NCBI GenBank assembly: GCA_947311845.1
Contig: CAMZMU010000111.1
Coordinates: forward strand, 23,783,023 to 23,847,022
Reading direction: 5' to 3'
Source of the DNA: Poa pratensis
Taxonomy: Eukaryota; Streptophyta; Magnoliopsida; Poales; Poaceae
Length of the DNA stretch: 64,000 bases
Shown here piece by piece: positions 35,928 through 48,328 of the stretch. The position numbers were made by a program, and so were the translations under genes. The notes under the pieces were generated by a model. The model was not told where the DNA came from, did not search any database, and saw only the letters and a list, made by a program, of their open reading frames with translations. Position 1 is the stretch's first letter, and every line of letters begins with the position of its first letter.

Positions 35928-36290
35928 TATGTAGAGGCACTTTTCAAAATCTGCCTCTATTTGGTACCATTTGAGGCATTATTTCAAATTGCCTCTAATG
36001 CTATACTTTTAGAGGCACTTTTAGATGCCTCTAAAAGTAGCATTTGAGGCAGAATTAAAAATTGCCTCTATTTGGTACCATTTGAGTCATTATTTTAAAT
36101 TACCTCTAATGCTATACTTTTAGAGGCACTTTTAGATGCCTCTAAAACCTAACATTTGAGGCAGATTGAACAAGTGCCTCAAATAGAAACCATTAGAGTC
36201 ATTCCTTCAAAATGCCTCTAATGCTATACTTTTAGAGACACTTTTAGATGCCTCTAAAAGCTAGCATTTGAGGCAATTTTGATTAGTGCC
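35928..36290. repeat. Left subterminal repeat array of CACTA 2
   Basis: About three tandem units of roughly 113 bases. Each unit has inverted GAGGCA/TGCCTC words, such as TTAGAGGCACTTTTAGATGC and CATTTGAGGCA. Such dense short inverted words are the binding region for the element's own proteins in En/Spm-type transposons. Local hairpins would form in either strand. Confidence 0.8.
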
Positions 36291-39200
36291 TCCGATGGTT
36301 TCAGATTATCAACACACAAATGAAACACAAATTCTAAACTATAAATGTTCACCACATCCTAGGAGGGTTCTCAGTCGAGTTACTGTACCTTAGGCAGCTT
36401 ATCCTGGCCGTCCATCCCCACCGTCCAATCACTCCTGGCCGTTGGATCCTCGCCATTTCCGTTTTTCACTCGATGGCGGACACAGAGAGCCGATGACATG
36501 TGGGCCAGCAAGCGGGGCGGGCCCAGCTGCAGCACGCCCTCCGCGTCGCCCTTCTTTTTACTGTTGCGGTAGAGCGTCGCACGGCCCCCTCGCGAAAGGG
36601 CAAGCGACTTCTCCGTTGCTCGCGTCTCTCTCCCGTCCCCCAAATCGCCAGTCGCCTCGCGTCTCTCTCCCCCAACCCTAGCCTCAGCCGCGGCGGCCGC
36701 GAGCGGCAACGGACGGTGACGGCAGAGAGCGGCGGGGCGGCAGCGGACGGCGGCGGCAGCGAGCGTTGGCGCCGGCCCGCATCTCTCCCCTCCCCTCCTC
36801 GCAATGGTGGCTCCCGTGCGGATTTGTTGGATCGGGGAAGGGCGACGCCGGTTGCCGTGGGAGCTCCGACGGCGGCGGCCGGGGCAAAGGCAAGCAGGGC
36901 AGGAACGGGACGCTTGCTCGTCCTCGACCTCGCCGAGCCCTCCCGCTCCCGTGCGCTCGCCTCTACCTCGCGCCGGCCCTCCTCGTGCTGCGCCGGTCCG
37001 CTTCCAGAGAGGGCGCTGCAGGTGGTGGACGGGACCAGGGCGTTGTCCTCCTCGCGACCGTTGTCGATGCGGTTGACGAGCGCGGCGTCGTCGTCCTCAT
37101 GGATGGTGCCGGGGTGAGCCTTCTCGCGATTATTTTTCAGTTCATCCCCTCCGCTTTTGATTCACCCTCCGCTTATGTTCTCTCTAGCAGCTTTCCTTCC
37201 TATCTTTGCCCCTAATTTAATTTCAGTTTTACAGCTATGGCCTGGAGCTGTGACAAACAGTGGGCTGGAATAGGAGAAGAAGGTCCTCACCCACACGGCT
37301 GCTGCCGAGGCGTCCGGTGCCGTGCACGCACCAGGTCCTCTGCTCTTCTTCTACTCCGCCTTAGACAACAGTAGATGAGGCTGGAGAACAACGGCGGACC
37401 TGCGCACCCCAGGCGCAGAGGAACATCAAGCAGCAAGTGGATACATTGAGGTAGAGCTCCTCTTTTCCTTCTTTGCTTTCTTCCGTTGTTCCTCAAATCG
37501 CATCTAGATTTGTTGAATTGCTGTGTGTTTTGCCTAATATCCCTTGTCTTCTTTGAGATAAATCTCAGTTCATGCTGCTCCGGCAAAGTCTCAACTCAGC
37601 TACACTTTCTACTTGCTCAGGTGTATATATGTACTACCATCGAGAACAAACTGCTGTTGCTTGGATTTATGTACCTCACTGCTTGGATTTAATGGTTACT
37701 GCCTTGCTACCTATCACGTGAACCAACTTAAAGATGGCAAGAGTTTGATGTCCCGCTACTAGATAGAAAGGTAAAGAATAATCTCTCCGAAACAGATATT
37801 TCTTCATTAATGTGTATTCGTGCTTCTTGTCACCAACATAGTTGCACAGTCCAGATTTGTTTGATCAATCTTCACTGCACTATTCTGCGATGACAAATAA
37901 ATTCTTACATATACTGAGAATTGTAAGATGCCGCAACTTAATTAAATTGATATATGGTAAATTCTTTCAAGTAATTAGGAATTCGTGAATATCTATGTAA
38001 ATTATTGCTGGAAGCGCCGTTTCATTTTCAGTGGTGTCCGTTTTAAGTTTTTTTTTTAGTGAAGTTCTCTTTATCTACATGACTTACTTGCTTCATTTTT
38101 TTTAACCCTTCACGGGACCAGATTAATCTTCATATTGCTAAAAGCTACGTGCACGAGATGATGTCACCGACGCCGCAATCCCCAAGTGAATACTTAGCTC
38201 CTTTCAGTTGTAAGTGTATTATTCTCCCTTTCATATTCATTTATGATTTACATCCAACATATAGGCTTTTGGCACTTAAACACCATCAGCTATAATATGA
38301 GGCATTTCTTTCAGCTATTTGGTTCTTGCAGGTTCGTGGAGAGCATCCCATGGATATGCTCATAGCTATTTTGTCTGTTATTTTCTGTTCAGAATCTGAA
38401 TGTTAGACAGTTATTTTTGTTGATATCATCACAAAATGAACTTAAAGAAGCCACCTAGATCTCAAAGGAGATTTGTTTTTCAGTTGTTTAAAAGAGAATG
38501 TTGTGAGAACAGAGAACAAATAGCATGTAAAATACTGAAGCTTAATTTTTCAATTCATGACAATAGAAATACGTGGTAACCATCCTCATTTGTTTCAGGA
38601 ATCTCTCTCTACAAGATTTATGTGTTGATCTGGTCAATGTACAGATAGGGCTTTGGAATAGATTTATTTAGCATGTAAATTCGCAAATTAAATATGAATT
38701 TACCAGATTTATATGTTTGATCTGGCCCATGCATAGATAGGGCTTTGAAATAATTTAAATTATTTGTTGTGAGGCTGATTTGAGCTTTGTGTCTTCCATC
38801 GTGAATGAGCAGATTGTTGCTCTTCCCCTGCTCGGCGGCGACAATTAGCTTTAACCTTTAAGGCGGAGGATCGAGAAAGGTCTAGTGTGAGCAGGCAGCA
38901 AACGACGAAATAGCCTGCGGGTAATTTCTCATGTTCTTTGCCCATGTTTTTTATCATATTGTTTTTCCTTTTTATTTCACTTGTCAGGATATATTTTATC
39001 ATGTCTCTTTTATCAAAAATGAATTAAATTAATGAACGGGCTGTCACTACGCAGGAAGAAATTGTATGGATGAGCACACACAGAGTTATAACCTCAAGGG
39101 AGGAGGAAGGAGATGTTGATGGGCTTTGACGGTGGAGCGACACGACCATGGTCATCCATTTTGCTGCTTGTGGCATCGATGTTCATGGGCAACGATGAAA

Positions 39201-40224
39201 CATTCTAGAGGTAATTTTTCTCATGATCTTTGCCCATTTTGTGGCATATTTCATTTCCTTTATGTTTTGTAGATCATTCATCCCTGTTAATTAGGGTTCT
39301 CCCAGTTTCTCATTACTGAAACTGTAGAACATATTGTCTGGGACCGGCATAGTTTATTTTCTCTTATTGTAGAAATTATTAGGTTGAATTGTTAATAGCT
39401 TTGGTTCAGTTGTAAGATTGAGCACCAAAACTGCACTATAAGCTGGTCCTGAAGCTATTCAAACCCAGCCTCTACCTCCTCTCTTACCCTTTTAGGAGCA
39501 GAGCAGGGAATTGGCGGCGGACGACACTGATGTTTATGTTCTGCAATACCAGCATACTATGATGAGTTCTTCCATACCGAGTTCGTAAAGCAGATGTTGA
39601 TTAGTGAAAACAAAAATAGCTCGAGTGGGTCAATGTCCAAAATGGCAAAATTGAACAATTGATCCATCGGTGTTAGATGGAGTTAGTGTCATTAATGTGT
39701 CACTCCATTGCTTAAAAGAAGATGTTCTAGCTTATACATCTAGTTACGCTTTGCTATCATAGAATTTCTTTACAAACTGCTTGTATGTGGTATTCAGTAA
39801 TCACAATTAGATGCACTGATACATCTGCATCACCCGCTGTTTGGTTCGAGGTTCATGGATTAGGCCAGTTTCTGAATGAAGATTGTTTCTGTTGATACAG
39901 ACTACAGAGTCACAAGTTCCAGACAAGCAAAAAGAATAATTCAATGGAGCTACTAGCAAGATAAGTGCACAGGCTTCACTTACAAAGATCTGCTGATTCA
40001 TTGTTGTTATAGTTACAAAATATAGAGGGAAAATACAATTGCAATTGTTATCATTGTAATTATGTTGACATTGGCGTCATTGATGCTGGTTTATTCATCA
40101 TGCTTGTTAGATTGTGTCTCTGAAGGTTGCCGTGATATTTGACTTACTGTGATTTGAACCCGAATATAATGTGATATTTGACTGTAATATATATTTGTTT
40201 GAACCTTACTGTGATATCCAAAAG

Positions 40225-40620
40225 GTGTACATTTGAGGCATTATTGAGTGCCTAAAATGGTATAGCATTAGAGGCACAAATCAAAAGTGCCTCAAATGGT
40301 ATAGCATTGGAGGCATTATTGAGTGCCTCAAATGCTATACCAATTGAGGCACAAATCAAAAGTGCCTCAAATGGTATACCAATTGAGGCACTCAATAATG
40401 CCTCAAAAGGTTAGCTTTTGAGGCACTAAATAATGCCTCTAAAGATTAGCTTTTGAGGCACTAAATAATGACTTTAAAGATTAGCATTTGAGGCATTATT
40501 GTAAAATGCCACAAAATACTTTTAGCTACACAAGTAAATCCAGCACTTTTTTTTTGTCTCAAAAAACATTTCGAGGCACTTTTGTGACTTTTGGAGGCAT
40601 TATGGAGTGCCTCCGGATCT
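40225..40620. repeat. Right subterminal repeat array of CACTA 2
   Basis: Same GAGGCA/TGCCTC words as the left array, in mixed orientation, with a shorter spacing of about 40-60 bases (GAGGCATTATTGAGTGCCTC, GAGGCACAAATCAAAAGTGC). It ends near the TIR with GGCATTATGGAGTGCCTCC. Confidence 0.8.
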
Positions 40621-40659
40621 GGGACGTGATGTAGTGAGACACGCCTGCAACACTTCTTT

Positions 40660-41040
40660 TACAAATGCCAAGCCCCATAAATCGCCACCATCAGTTCATC
40701 TTTTGACAGGTTAGTGCACATGAATTCCCACCAGTCCGCCGGGGAGCTGAACCGTGAGTTCTTGGAATCGCTAAGTGCTGGGAACCCGTCCATTGAGGGC
40801 GAGAAGGTGCCAGATCTGAATCGAGTCGGAGCATGAGAGGATCAAGTGCTCTGCCGTTTTCGGCTCCTGGTCCTGAAGCGAGCAATGATCTCCATGGTCG
40901 ATTCCACGAACCTAGAGCAAGTCATCTGTGAGGATGAATTTGCATTTCGGTTGCACTTTCTCTTTCCAAAGCTTGGCGTAGTCGACGACAGAGAAGGATA
41001 TGTGGGGGTAAAATAAGGATGATTAAAGCTATTCACATTA
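40660..41040 (-). pseudogene. LINE zinc-binding (zf-RVT) remnant
   Basis: Read on the minus strand in several frames it gives pieces parallel to the LINE at 52225-53482: KVQPKC(K)F, QDQEPKTAE-like text, WHLLA, and a WWE...LSKDELMVAIYG-like end. Stops and frame changes occur throughout. It is the C-terminal zf-RVT part of a non-LTR retrotransposon, old and truncated. No poly(A) tail was identified. Confidence 0.6.
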
Positions 41041-41669
41041 TTTCTATTTTTTTGCAGGCGCCAATTATTTCTATCTGATGTAGCAAATTATTGTGGTGTA
41101 TATAGAAATTTGTTTTTCTAGTTGCATAATGTGAGTATATGCGAACACCGGAATTTATTTGTTAGGTGTATTTAGTACTCGCAAGTTATAAGTACAGAGT
41201 ACTAATTAAGAGTACCACGTATAGTGCTTACTTACTGCTCTTTTCTTCCCAATTACAATGCAGTGTCAAAGGATCCAAAATTCCCGTGATCTACACCGCC
41301 TAGAATCCTAGATTTCATGTGGATGCAGGCGGCTATTCGATCTTTAGGTGGGGTGGGGAGAACGTATAATTAATCAGCCTATGTCGGGAGATGGAATCTT
41401 TAGCTAATTATGTTGGCTTTGTGAGAACCAAGCAGACAGCAACTTCAGAAACTTCCCATCGATTTACTACGGACTGAATAAATATATGGAGAGATTTTCT
41501 CAAGAAATTAATGCTTCTGGTTGCAAGATCGACGGAAGCGGTGCAAGTCAACAGTATACTGGCCACTGGGACTATATATAACTTCCGATCGGATCACCGA
41601 CTCAATTCATAGCCCAAGGGGCGCGTACGTTCGGCTTGTATGATATCGCACCATGCACGGCCTAGCTCC

Positions 41670-41690
41670 ACCACTATATATACCCACGCA
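41670..41690 (+). promoter_or_regulatory. TATA box of the glycine-rich protein gene
   Basis: CACTATATATACCC with the TATA core at 41675-41682 lies about 62 bases upstream of the ATG at 41744, a spacing normal for a short plant leader. The leader (CTCTCTGCTGAGCATCC to CTCACAATGG) is C/T- and A/C-rich, as expected. A second TATATA at about 41573-41579 is farther away and less likely. Confidence 0.7.
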
Positions 41691-41743
41691 ACCCTCTCTG
41701 CTGAGCATCCATTTCATCTTACACTCCACCGAGCTCACTCACA

Positions 41744-42157
41744 ATGGCTACTAGCACTAAGCTTGTAGCTCTTGCCTTTGTTGTCCTCGTGAGCATTGGG
41801 TTCACCAATGCTTCACGTATGCTCGCAAGCTCATCAAGTATCGGAGGGGGAGGGGGAGGTGGAGGTGGAGGTGGAGGTGGAGGTGGAGGCGGTGTTAGTG
41901 GATCGGGTGGGAGCGGATGGGGTTTTGGATCCGGAAAAGGGGGCGGCTTAGGGTATGGTGAAAGCGTCGGAGAGCCGAGTGACCAGTATAACTATGCTAA
42001 GGGAGCTGGTGAAGGAGCAGGAGTAGGTGCCGGTGGTGGTTCGAAGGGCGGATCCGGATCTGGTTCCGGGTCTGGCTTTGGTACCGGCACCGGTGCGAGT
42101 GGTTTGGCATCAGCCCCTAGCGGTCATGGTTATGCTAATGCTAATGGTAATCACTAG
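41744..42157 (+). CDS. Glycine-rich secreted protein, 5' half, cut by CACTA 1
   Basis: Begins MATSTKLVALAFVVLVSIGF, a clear signal peptide with likely cleavage after TNA. It continues with an uninterrupted run of about 18 Gly, then Gly/Ser-rich sequence with YGES and a YNYAKG stretch. The native codons run to Asn at 42149-42151; the CAC TAG that now ends the frame is the first bases of the transposon. The 3' half lies at 51272-51766 in the same frame, for a combined 299 codons before the stop. Families with this leader are small glycine-rich cell-wall or apoplastic proteins of grasses. As it stands the gene could still give a 137-residue secreted product, because the stop comes within six bases of the insertion. 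Confidence 0.85.
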   Translation: MATSTKLVALAFVVLVSIGFTNASRMLASSSSIGGGGGGGGGGGGGGGGGVSGSGGSGWGFGSGKGGGLGYGESVGEPSDQYNYAKGAGEGAGVGAGGGSKGGSGSGSGSGFGTGTGASGLASAPSGHGYANANGNH

Positions 42158-43230
42158 TACAGAACGACACATCGGAAACGGGCCAAAAACCCCTTCGGCA
42201 ACGGAGAAAGGGTCCGTGTCCACGACCCTGTCACTGATGTGAAGGCTCTCATCGGCAGCGGACAAGAAAAACCGTCACCGATGAGGCTTGATTTTTACTA
42301 CGGTTGCCATCTAGTCTCCGTTGCCGATGTATCTGGACATCAGAAACGGAAATTCTGTTTTGCTCGTTTGCATTGAGGTTTTTTCATAAGCCTACAGCAG
42401 CAATACAGTTGCCAATTGACATTCAAAATATCACAGCAGAAGCACAAAGTTGCTAGCAAAACCGTTCATAACTTATATAACAATTGTCACCATTACATAG
42501 CATCAAAAGATGAGTTACACATGCTTCGCTAATCCTATCATTCTCATGCCTCCCTAAACTGCAGCTAAGGCTTGCTCCCTAAACACACATCCACAAAATA
42601 GCCGGAGAAACTGAAAAAACAGAAACTACACCAAGCCAAATTGCCAAAATCTTCGTACTGAGGCTTGCTCTATCTTGGACGGTGTCGCCGAAATATAATA
42701 ACGTCACAACATCGACGGTTCACGGATATGATCCCACTTTATAAGTAGCACATTTAAAGTTTGTTCGGATCATGTTGGTGTTTCTGGATAAAAATACATG
42801 GATTGATAGTTAGAGAAGAGCCAAAATATGATGCTACATGACATAGATATAATTTAATGTGAAAACAGTTCACACCTTTAAGCGCCTATATCCGTGTGCT
42901 TGCAGTCCGATCAAACGATTTGGAGGCATAACTTGAAGGTGATGTTTCCTTCAAGAGCCTCACCATTTTTTATACAGTGTCGCCGAAATACTATTACTTC
43001 ATACACTAGCTACACAAAACAATAATGAGGATTAGCACATTGACAAAAAGTTGTGACTGGATCTATTCATCATCGGTAGTACTACAAAGAGTTGAAATTA
43101 ATTCACCCTACTAGACTTTAAAATAGTGCAAGATACTAGACAAATTTTCTATATACTAGACAAGTTTTCTATGCTAGACTAGAAAACTAGACAGAAACAA
43201 TAAAGTGCAAGATACTAGACAAGTTCTATA

Positions 43231-43797
43231 TTAAACCAATTGATGAACTAGTTCATGAGCTGAGCGATTTAGACCTCGTATTTTCTTCTCCGTGGATGGC
43301 GCCTCCACATCGGCCACCTCCTCCACCGTGGACGCCACCTCCTCCACCGGGGACGTCGCCTCCAGATCGGCCACCTCCTCCACCGTGGACGGCGCCTCCA
43401 GATCGGCCACCTCCTCCTCCGTGGACGGCGCCTCCACATCGGCCACCTCCTCCACCGTGGACGCCACCTCCTCCACCGGGGACGTCGCCTCCAGATCGGC
43501 CACCTCCTCCTCCGTCGACGGCGGCCTCCAGATCGGCCTCCGTCGACGGCGGATCCGCCACAACTGCTGCTGCACCGCCCGATGAATGATCTGATCCAGC
43601 TCCGCGTGGCCCAGAGGACGCGGGGCATCACCGGAGGTGATCAGCCTGACGCGCTCCCGCACCTGCCGCATCACAGCCGCCTCCAGATCTGCCCTATCAC
43701 GAACAGATGCAGCTAGATCGGTGCGGCCGCTAGAGCCGCGGCTGCGATGGCGAGATCTAGAAGCGCCGGCAGAGGAAGCCATGAGAGAGGAAGCCAT
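43231..43797 (-). CDS. Predicted 188-aa repeat protein carried by CACTA 1
   Basis: The N-terminal part (residues 1-90) is Arg/Ser-rich with a possible helix (AELDQIIHRAVQQQLWRI). From residue 92 it consists of tandem acidic repeats built on VADLEA, TSPVEEVA, STVEEVADVEA and PSTEEE; the higher-order unit appears twice. A TATA-like TTATAAAT (minus strand, about 43902-43909) lies roughly 105 bases upstream. I do not recognise the family. The same bases read as Pro/Arg- or Gly-rich frames on both strands because of the repeat; this frame is preferred for its start, promoter and non-trivial N-terminus. It may be an accessory CACTA protein or a captured host exon. Confidence 0.45.
   Translation of the reverse strand: MASSLMASSAGASRSRHRSRGSSGRTDLAASVRDRADLEAAVMRQVRERVRLITSGDAPRPLGHAELDQIIHRAVQQQLWRIRRRRRPIWRPPSTEEEVADLEATSPVEEVASTVEEVADVEAPSTEEEVADLEAPSTVEEVADLEATSPVEEVASTVEEVADVEAPSTEKKIRGLNRSAHELVHQLV
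43290..43525. repeat. GC-rich tandem repeat in CACTA 1
   Basis: Words such as CCACCTCCTCCACCGTGGAC recur every 30-60 bases, and a longer unit (about 43312-43400) repeats at about 43438-43525. It encodes the VEEVADLEA-type repeats on the minus strand. Confidence 0.8.
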
Positions 43798-44611
43798 GCG
43801 ATGGCGAGATCTAGAAGCTACAATGTGCGGCGGCTAGGGTTGAAAGATGGACAGTGAGGGATTGAGAATGAGACTGATGGGGCTTGCTTCGCCAGTACAT
43901 TTATAAGCACCCAATTGGCAACGGACATTTTATATAACCGTTTCCATTGTATACAAGTTCACAACTACTATGTCCTACTGATTTCCGTAGCTGCATACGA
44001 ACATAATACATTCTACTGATTTTCAAAGTGCATACGAACCTAATACATTGTACTGATTTGCATAGCTGCATACGAACCTAATACATTCTACTGATTTTCA
44101 TTGTTGCATACAAGTTCACACCTAACAGCAGCACACAAACACACAAAATCATTCTAGCAATGCTCACAAGAACATTTAACTGAGCTATTTCTGTTCCTTT
44201 ATGCCGCTCCTTGCGCGCAGCAACAACATGGTCAGATTTAGTCGAAGTGTTTGTTGGGCTCCATGCCAAACCAGCTAGAGCTGCTGCAGTGTGCGGCTTC
44301 ATCTCCATGTTCGCCTTCTTGACTATCAAGGCTACATTTTTCAGCTCTGCAGCTTCCACTTCGACGCCATTAGCAAGCAGCATCTCAACATAATCTTCAA
44401 TCCAAAAAAAATAATCACAGCTCCCAGAATACTCTTCGCCCCTCCCCTGCCAAATGGTAATCGAATCCAGAGGCAAATCAGCATCACACATAGAATAGAA
44501 TCAATCAAAACTGGTCGAAGCGTCGAACTAACCCTGTGATTTGGACACTTGAAGTAGATCCGGCCTGGGTTCAGATCCGAACGCGACACTCGACGAATCG
44601 CGTTCCGACAG

Positions 44612-46172
44612 TGATGCAAGACGTACTTGCTCGTTGGGAGACCCCAAGAGGAAGGTTTGATGTAGCCTAGCAGCAAGTTTTCCCTCAGTATGAAACCAAG
44701 GTTTATCGAACCAGTAGGAGTAACGATTCTTCAGAAGGTTGTTGGTGGCTCGCACGGCGCAACACGATCACCAACGTGGACCTGCACACAACACAATCAA
44801 AGTACTTTGCCCCAACGAAACAGTGAGGTTGTCAATCTCACCGGCTTGCTGAAAACAAAGGATTAAACGTCTCGTGTGGAAAATGAGTATTAAATTGCAG
44901 CGAATGAAAAAGGAACAGTTTGCAGTTTGTGGTTTAATCAGTGTAAAAGAATGGACCGGGGTCCACAGTTCACTAGTGGTGTCTCTCCATAAAGATAACT
45001 AACATGTTGGGTGAACAAATTACAGCTGGGCAATTGACAAATAGTGAGCGCATGACAATGCATATACATGACATGATGATTACTATGATATTTAATTGGG
45101 CATTACGACAAATACATAGACCGTTATCCAACAGCGTCTATGACTAATAATCCACCGCCGGGTTGTCATCCGAGTCCCCCGTTGGTATTAAGTTGCAAGC
45201 AACGGATAATCGCATTAAGTAAAGCGCGTAATGTAAACAAACACATATGCCCGTGGACATAGCATCGTTAGGTTATCCCTAGTGGCAACAGCACATCCAC
45301 AACCTTAGAACTTTCTGTCACTGTCCCAGATTAAACGGAGGCATGAACCCACTATCTAGCATAAATACTCCTCTTGGAGTTACAAGCATCTACTTGGCCA
45401 AAGCATCTACTAGTAACGGAGCATGCAAGATCATAAATAACATAGATAGATTGATAATCAACTTGACATAATATTCAATATTCATCGGATCCCAGCAAAC
45501 ACAACATGTAGCATTACAATAATATGATCTTGATCATGTAGGGCAGCTCACAAGATCTAAACATGATGGCACAAATGGAGAGACAACCATCTAGCTACTG
45601 CTATGGACCCGTAGTCCAAGGATGAACTACTCACGCATCACTCCGGAGGCAGGCATGGCGATGTAGAAGCCTCCGGTGACGATTCCCCTCTCCGGCAGGG
45701 TGCCGGGAAGAGGTTCTGAACCCTCCCGAGCTAGGGTTGACGGCGGCGGCGTCTCTGGAACTTTTCGTGGATATTTGCTCAGGACTTAGGGTTTTCGCGT
45801 CGGGGGGAATAAGTAGGCGAAAGGGCGGCGGCTGGAGACCCGTGGGGCCCACACCACCCAGGGCGCGCAGGGGGGCCCGCGCCCTGGTGCGTGTGGGGCC
45901 CCGTGGCCCTCCTCTGCTGCTCTTCCTCCATCAGGTGTGTTCTGGAAAAATAGCACCCCCGTGAAGTTTCGTCCAATTCCGAGAATATTTCCAGACTAGC
46001 TTTTCTGGAATACAAAAACAGCAGAAAACAGGAACTGGCACTTCGGCATCTTGTTAATAGGTTAGTCCCAAAAAATGTATAAAAGTGATATAAAGTAGAT
46101 GCAAAACATGTAGCAATTGGTATAAAACAAGCATGGAACATCAAAAATTATAGATACGTTTGAGACGTATCA
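44612..46172 (-). repeat. 3' LTR of the nested retrotransposon
   Basis: Begins TGATGCAAG and ends ACGTATCA; matches 49227-50810 along its whole length. It is bordered inside by GCATCCCCAAGCT, the complement of a purine-rich AGCTTGGGGATGC that would serve as polypurine tract. Confidence 0.92.
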
Positions 46173-48328
46173 GCATCCCCAAGCTTAGTTCCTACTCGTC
46201 CTCGAGTAGGTAAACGATAAAAACAAAATAATTTTTGAGGTGACATGCTACTATCATAATCTTGATCATATAATATTGCAAGGCACATGTAAATGAATGA
46301 AGTGATCCAAGTCAATGGTCTATAATTTGCTATCAAATAGATAATGAGTAAACAATGAATCACACAAGCTAAACGTTTTCATGAATAGTACTTTCGAGAC
46401 AAGCATCAAACAGTTTTGCATAAGTGTTAACTCATAAAGCAATAGTTTCTAAAAAAGGTATTCAATCAACACAAAGGAAGAATTAAGTTTCAGCATTTGC
46501 TTCAACTTTCAACATATTTATCTCATGGATATTGTCAACACAAAGTAGTATAACAAGTCCAATACGTTGCATATAACGCATGTTGTAACAAAGTTGACAC
46601 TAGTGTTTGCTTGTGGAAGACAGAAAGAATAGGAAAACTGACTCAACATAAAAGTAAAAGAAAGGCCCTTCGCAGAGGGAAGCAGGGATTAAATCATGTG
46701 CTAGAGCTTTTAGGTTTTTGAAAGCATATAGAGATTGCATAAAATATTTGATACTCCTCCCAACCTTGCTAACACAAGCCATGGCTAACCGAATCCTCGG
46801 GTGCCTTCCATCAATCACATACCATGGAGGAGTATCTATTTTTGAGAGGTGTTTGTTAATTGTCAACGAATGGTAGCGGGTGAGAACAGTATTCTACCTG
46901 TCAAACGGACTTTTAAGAGCGGCTCCCATGAAGGACGTTATTTCTACCAGCAAGGCAGATCATCCCTCTTTCTCTTTGGTTTACACACATTCAGGTATTT
47001 CACTGTTTGTCATTGCTTACTGATGAATCAGGGCAAAAGTGTGAAGAGAATTAATTGGTTAAAGTTGTAATTAATTGGGACTGGGCACCCCGTTGCCAGC
47101 TCTTTTTGCAAATTGGATAAGCGGATGTATATGCCACTAGTCCAGGTGTAAAAGTCCATTGACAAAGAATAAAGAATAACCACACTAATTCCTCATGAGC
47201 TAGTAAACATTGACACAAAAAGGGAATAATAACATTTTGAATAATTTAAAGGTAGCACATGAAAAATTTACTTGGAGTGGCAAGGAAATACCACATATAG
47301 GTAGTTATGGTGGACACAAATGGCATGGATTTTGGCTCAAGGATTTGGATGCACGAGAAGCATTCCCTCTCAGTACAGAGTTTAGGCTAGCAAGGTTTAT
47401 GTAAGCAAACAAGAATATCAACCCGTACACCAAGTTTTATATGACAAACATATTGCAAACGTTATAAGACTTCATACCGTCTTCCTTGTTAACCAAACCC
47501 TGTTATTAGAAAATATCTAGACCTTAGAGATACCACCGATGCAAACCAAATTTTCAACAAGCTTTACGGTAGTTCTTCACTAATAGGCTTAACTCATGAT
47601 GCACAATTTAATCATGATCTACTTGTTAACTCAAAACAATTGACAAGCATCAAGTTATCCATTTAGTGATCTACAAGATTAAGCAAGTTTTTCCTTATAC
47701 CAATTACCACATGCAACATTTTCTGAACCAACCAAACACCAATCAATTTATTTAATCAACTCTCCAAACAAATATAAGTGAAGCAAGAGAGTACTTTCTA
47801 CAAAAGAAAGCTAATAGCTCTGACAAGAGATACATGAAAACAAGAGCTAAAAGCTGAACAGCGCTAGATATGAATACTCAACAAATATAAGTGAAGAATA
47901 GGAGTATTCTCATGAAAAAGCGGAGCGTGTCTCTCTCCCAATCAAGAATGCTAGGGTCCAGTCAAGCTTTATTGAAAATAAAAGCAATACTGAAAATAAA
48001 AGCACACAGACGCTCCAAGAAAAGCACATATGATGTGAAAGAATTAAAATATAGTTTCACTAGAGATGACCTGATAATTTTGACGATGAAGAAGGGGATG
48101 CCTTGGGCATCCCCAAGCTTAGACGCTTGAGTCTTCTTGAAATATGCTGGGGAGATCCATGGGAGCCTCCCCAAGCTTAAGCTCTTCACTCTTCTTGATC
48201 CTATATCATCCTTCTCTCTTGACCCTTGAAAACTTCCGTCACACCAAACTCAAAGTAGATCTCATTAGAGGGTTAGTGCATAATCAAAAACTCACATGTT
48301 CTATAAAGACGCAATATGATTTGTTACT

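Larger units (their letters stand above)
35898..40636. mobile_element. CACTA element 2, non-autonomous (4,739 bp)
   Basis: TIRs CACTATGTCACGTCC and GGACGTGATGTAGTG pair with two mismatches. The 3-base target duplication AGA flanks both sides (35895-35897, 40637-40639). Extensive subterminal repeats follow at both ends. The interior has a GC-rich leader-like region (36460-37100) followed by AT-rich sequence with intron-like text, but I found no TNPD/TNPA-type transposase. Any gene inside is unrecognised. Confidence 0.88.

Noticed and set aside
36500..37215. Several 80-205-codon frames in CACTA 2
   Set aside because: Overlapping GC-rich frames in all registers; none has recognisable domains.
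35928..40620. CRISPR-like regular repeats
   Set aside because: The regular GAGGCA repeats are subterminal repeats of a plant CACTA element; spacing and spacers do not fit an array and the genome is eukaryotic.
43253..43631. Gly-rich and Arg/Trp-rich frames overlapping the CACTA 1 repeat
   Set aside because: They are alternative registers of one GC-rich DNA repeat; only the frame with a TATA-like box and a complex N-terminus was kept.
46600..48130. Short frames in the interior of the nested retrotransposon
   Set aside because: AT-rich non-coding interior; none resembles protease, reverse transcriptase, RNase H or integrase.
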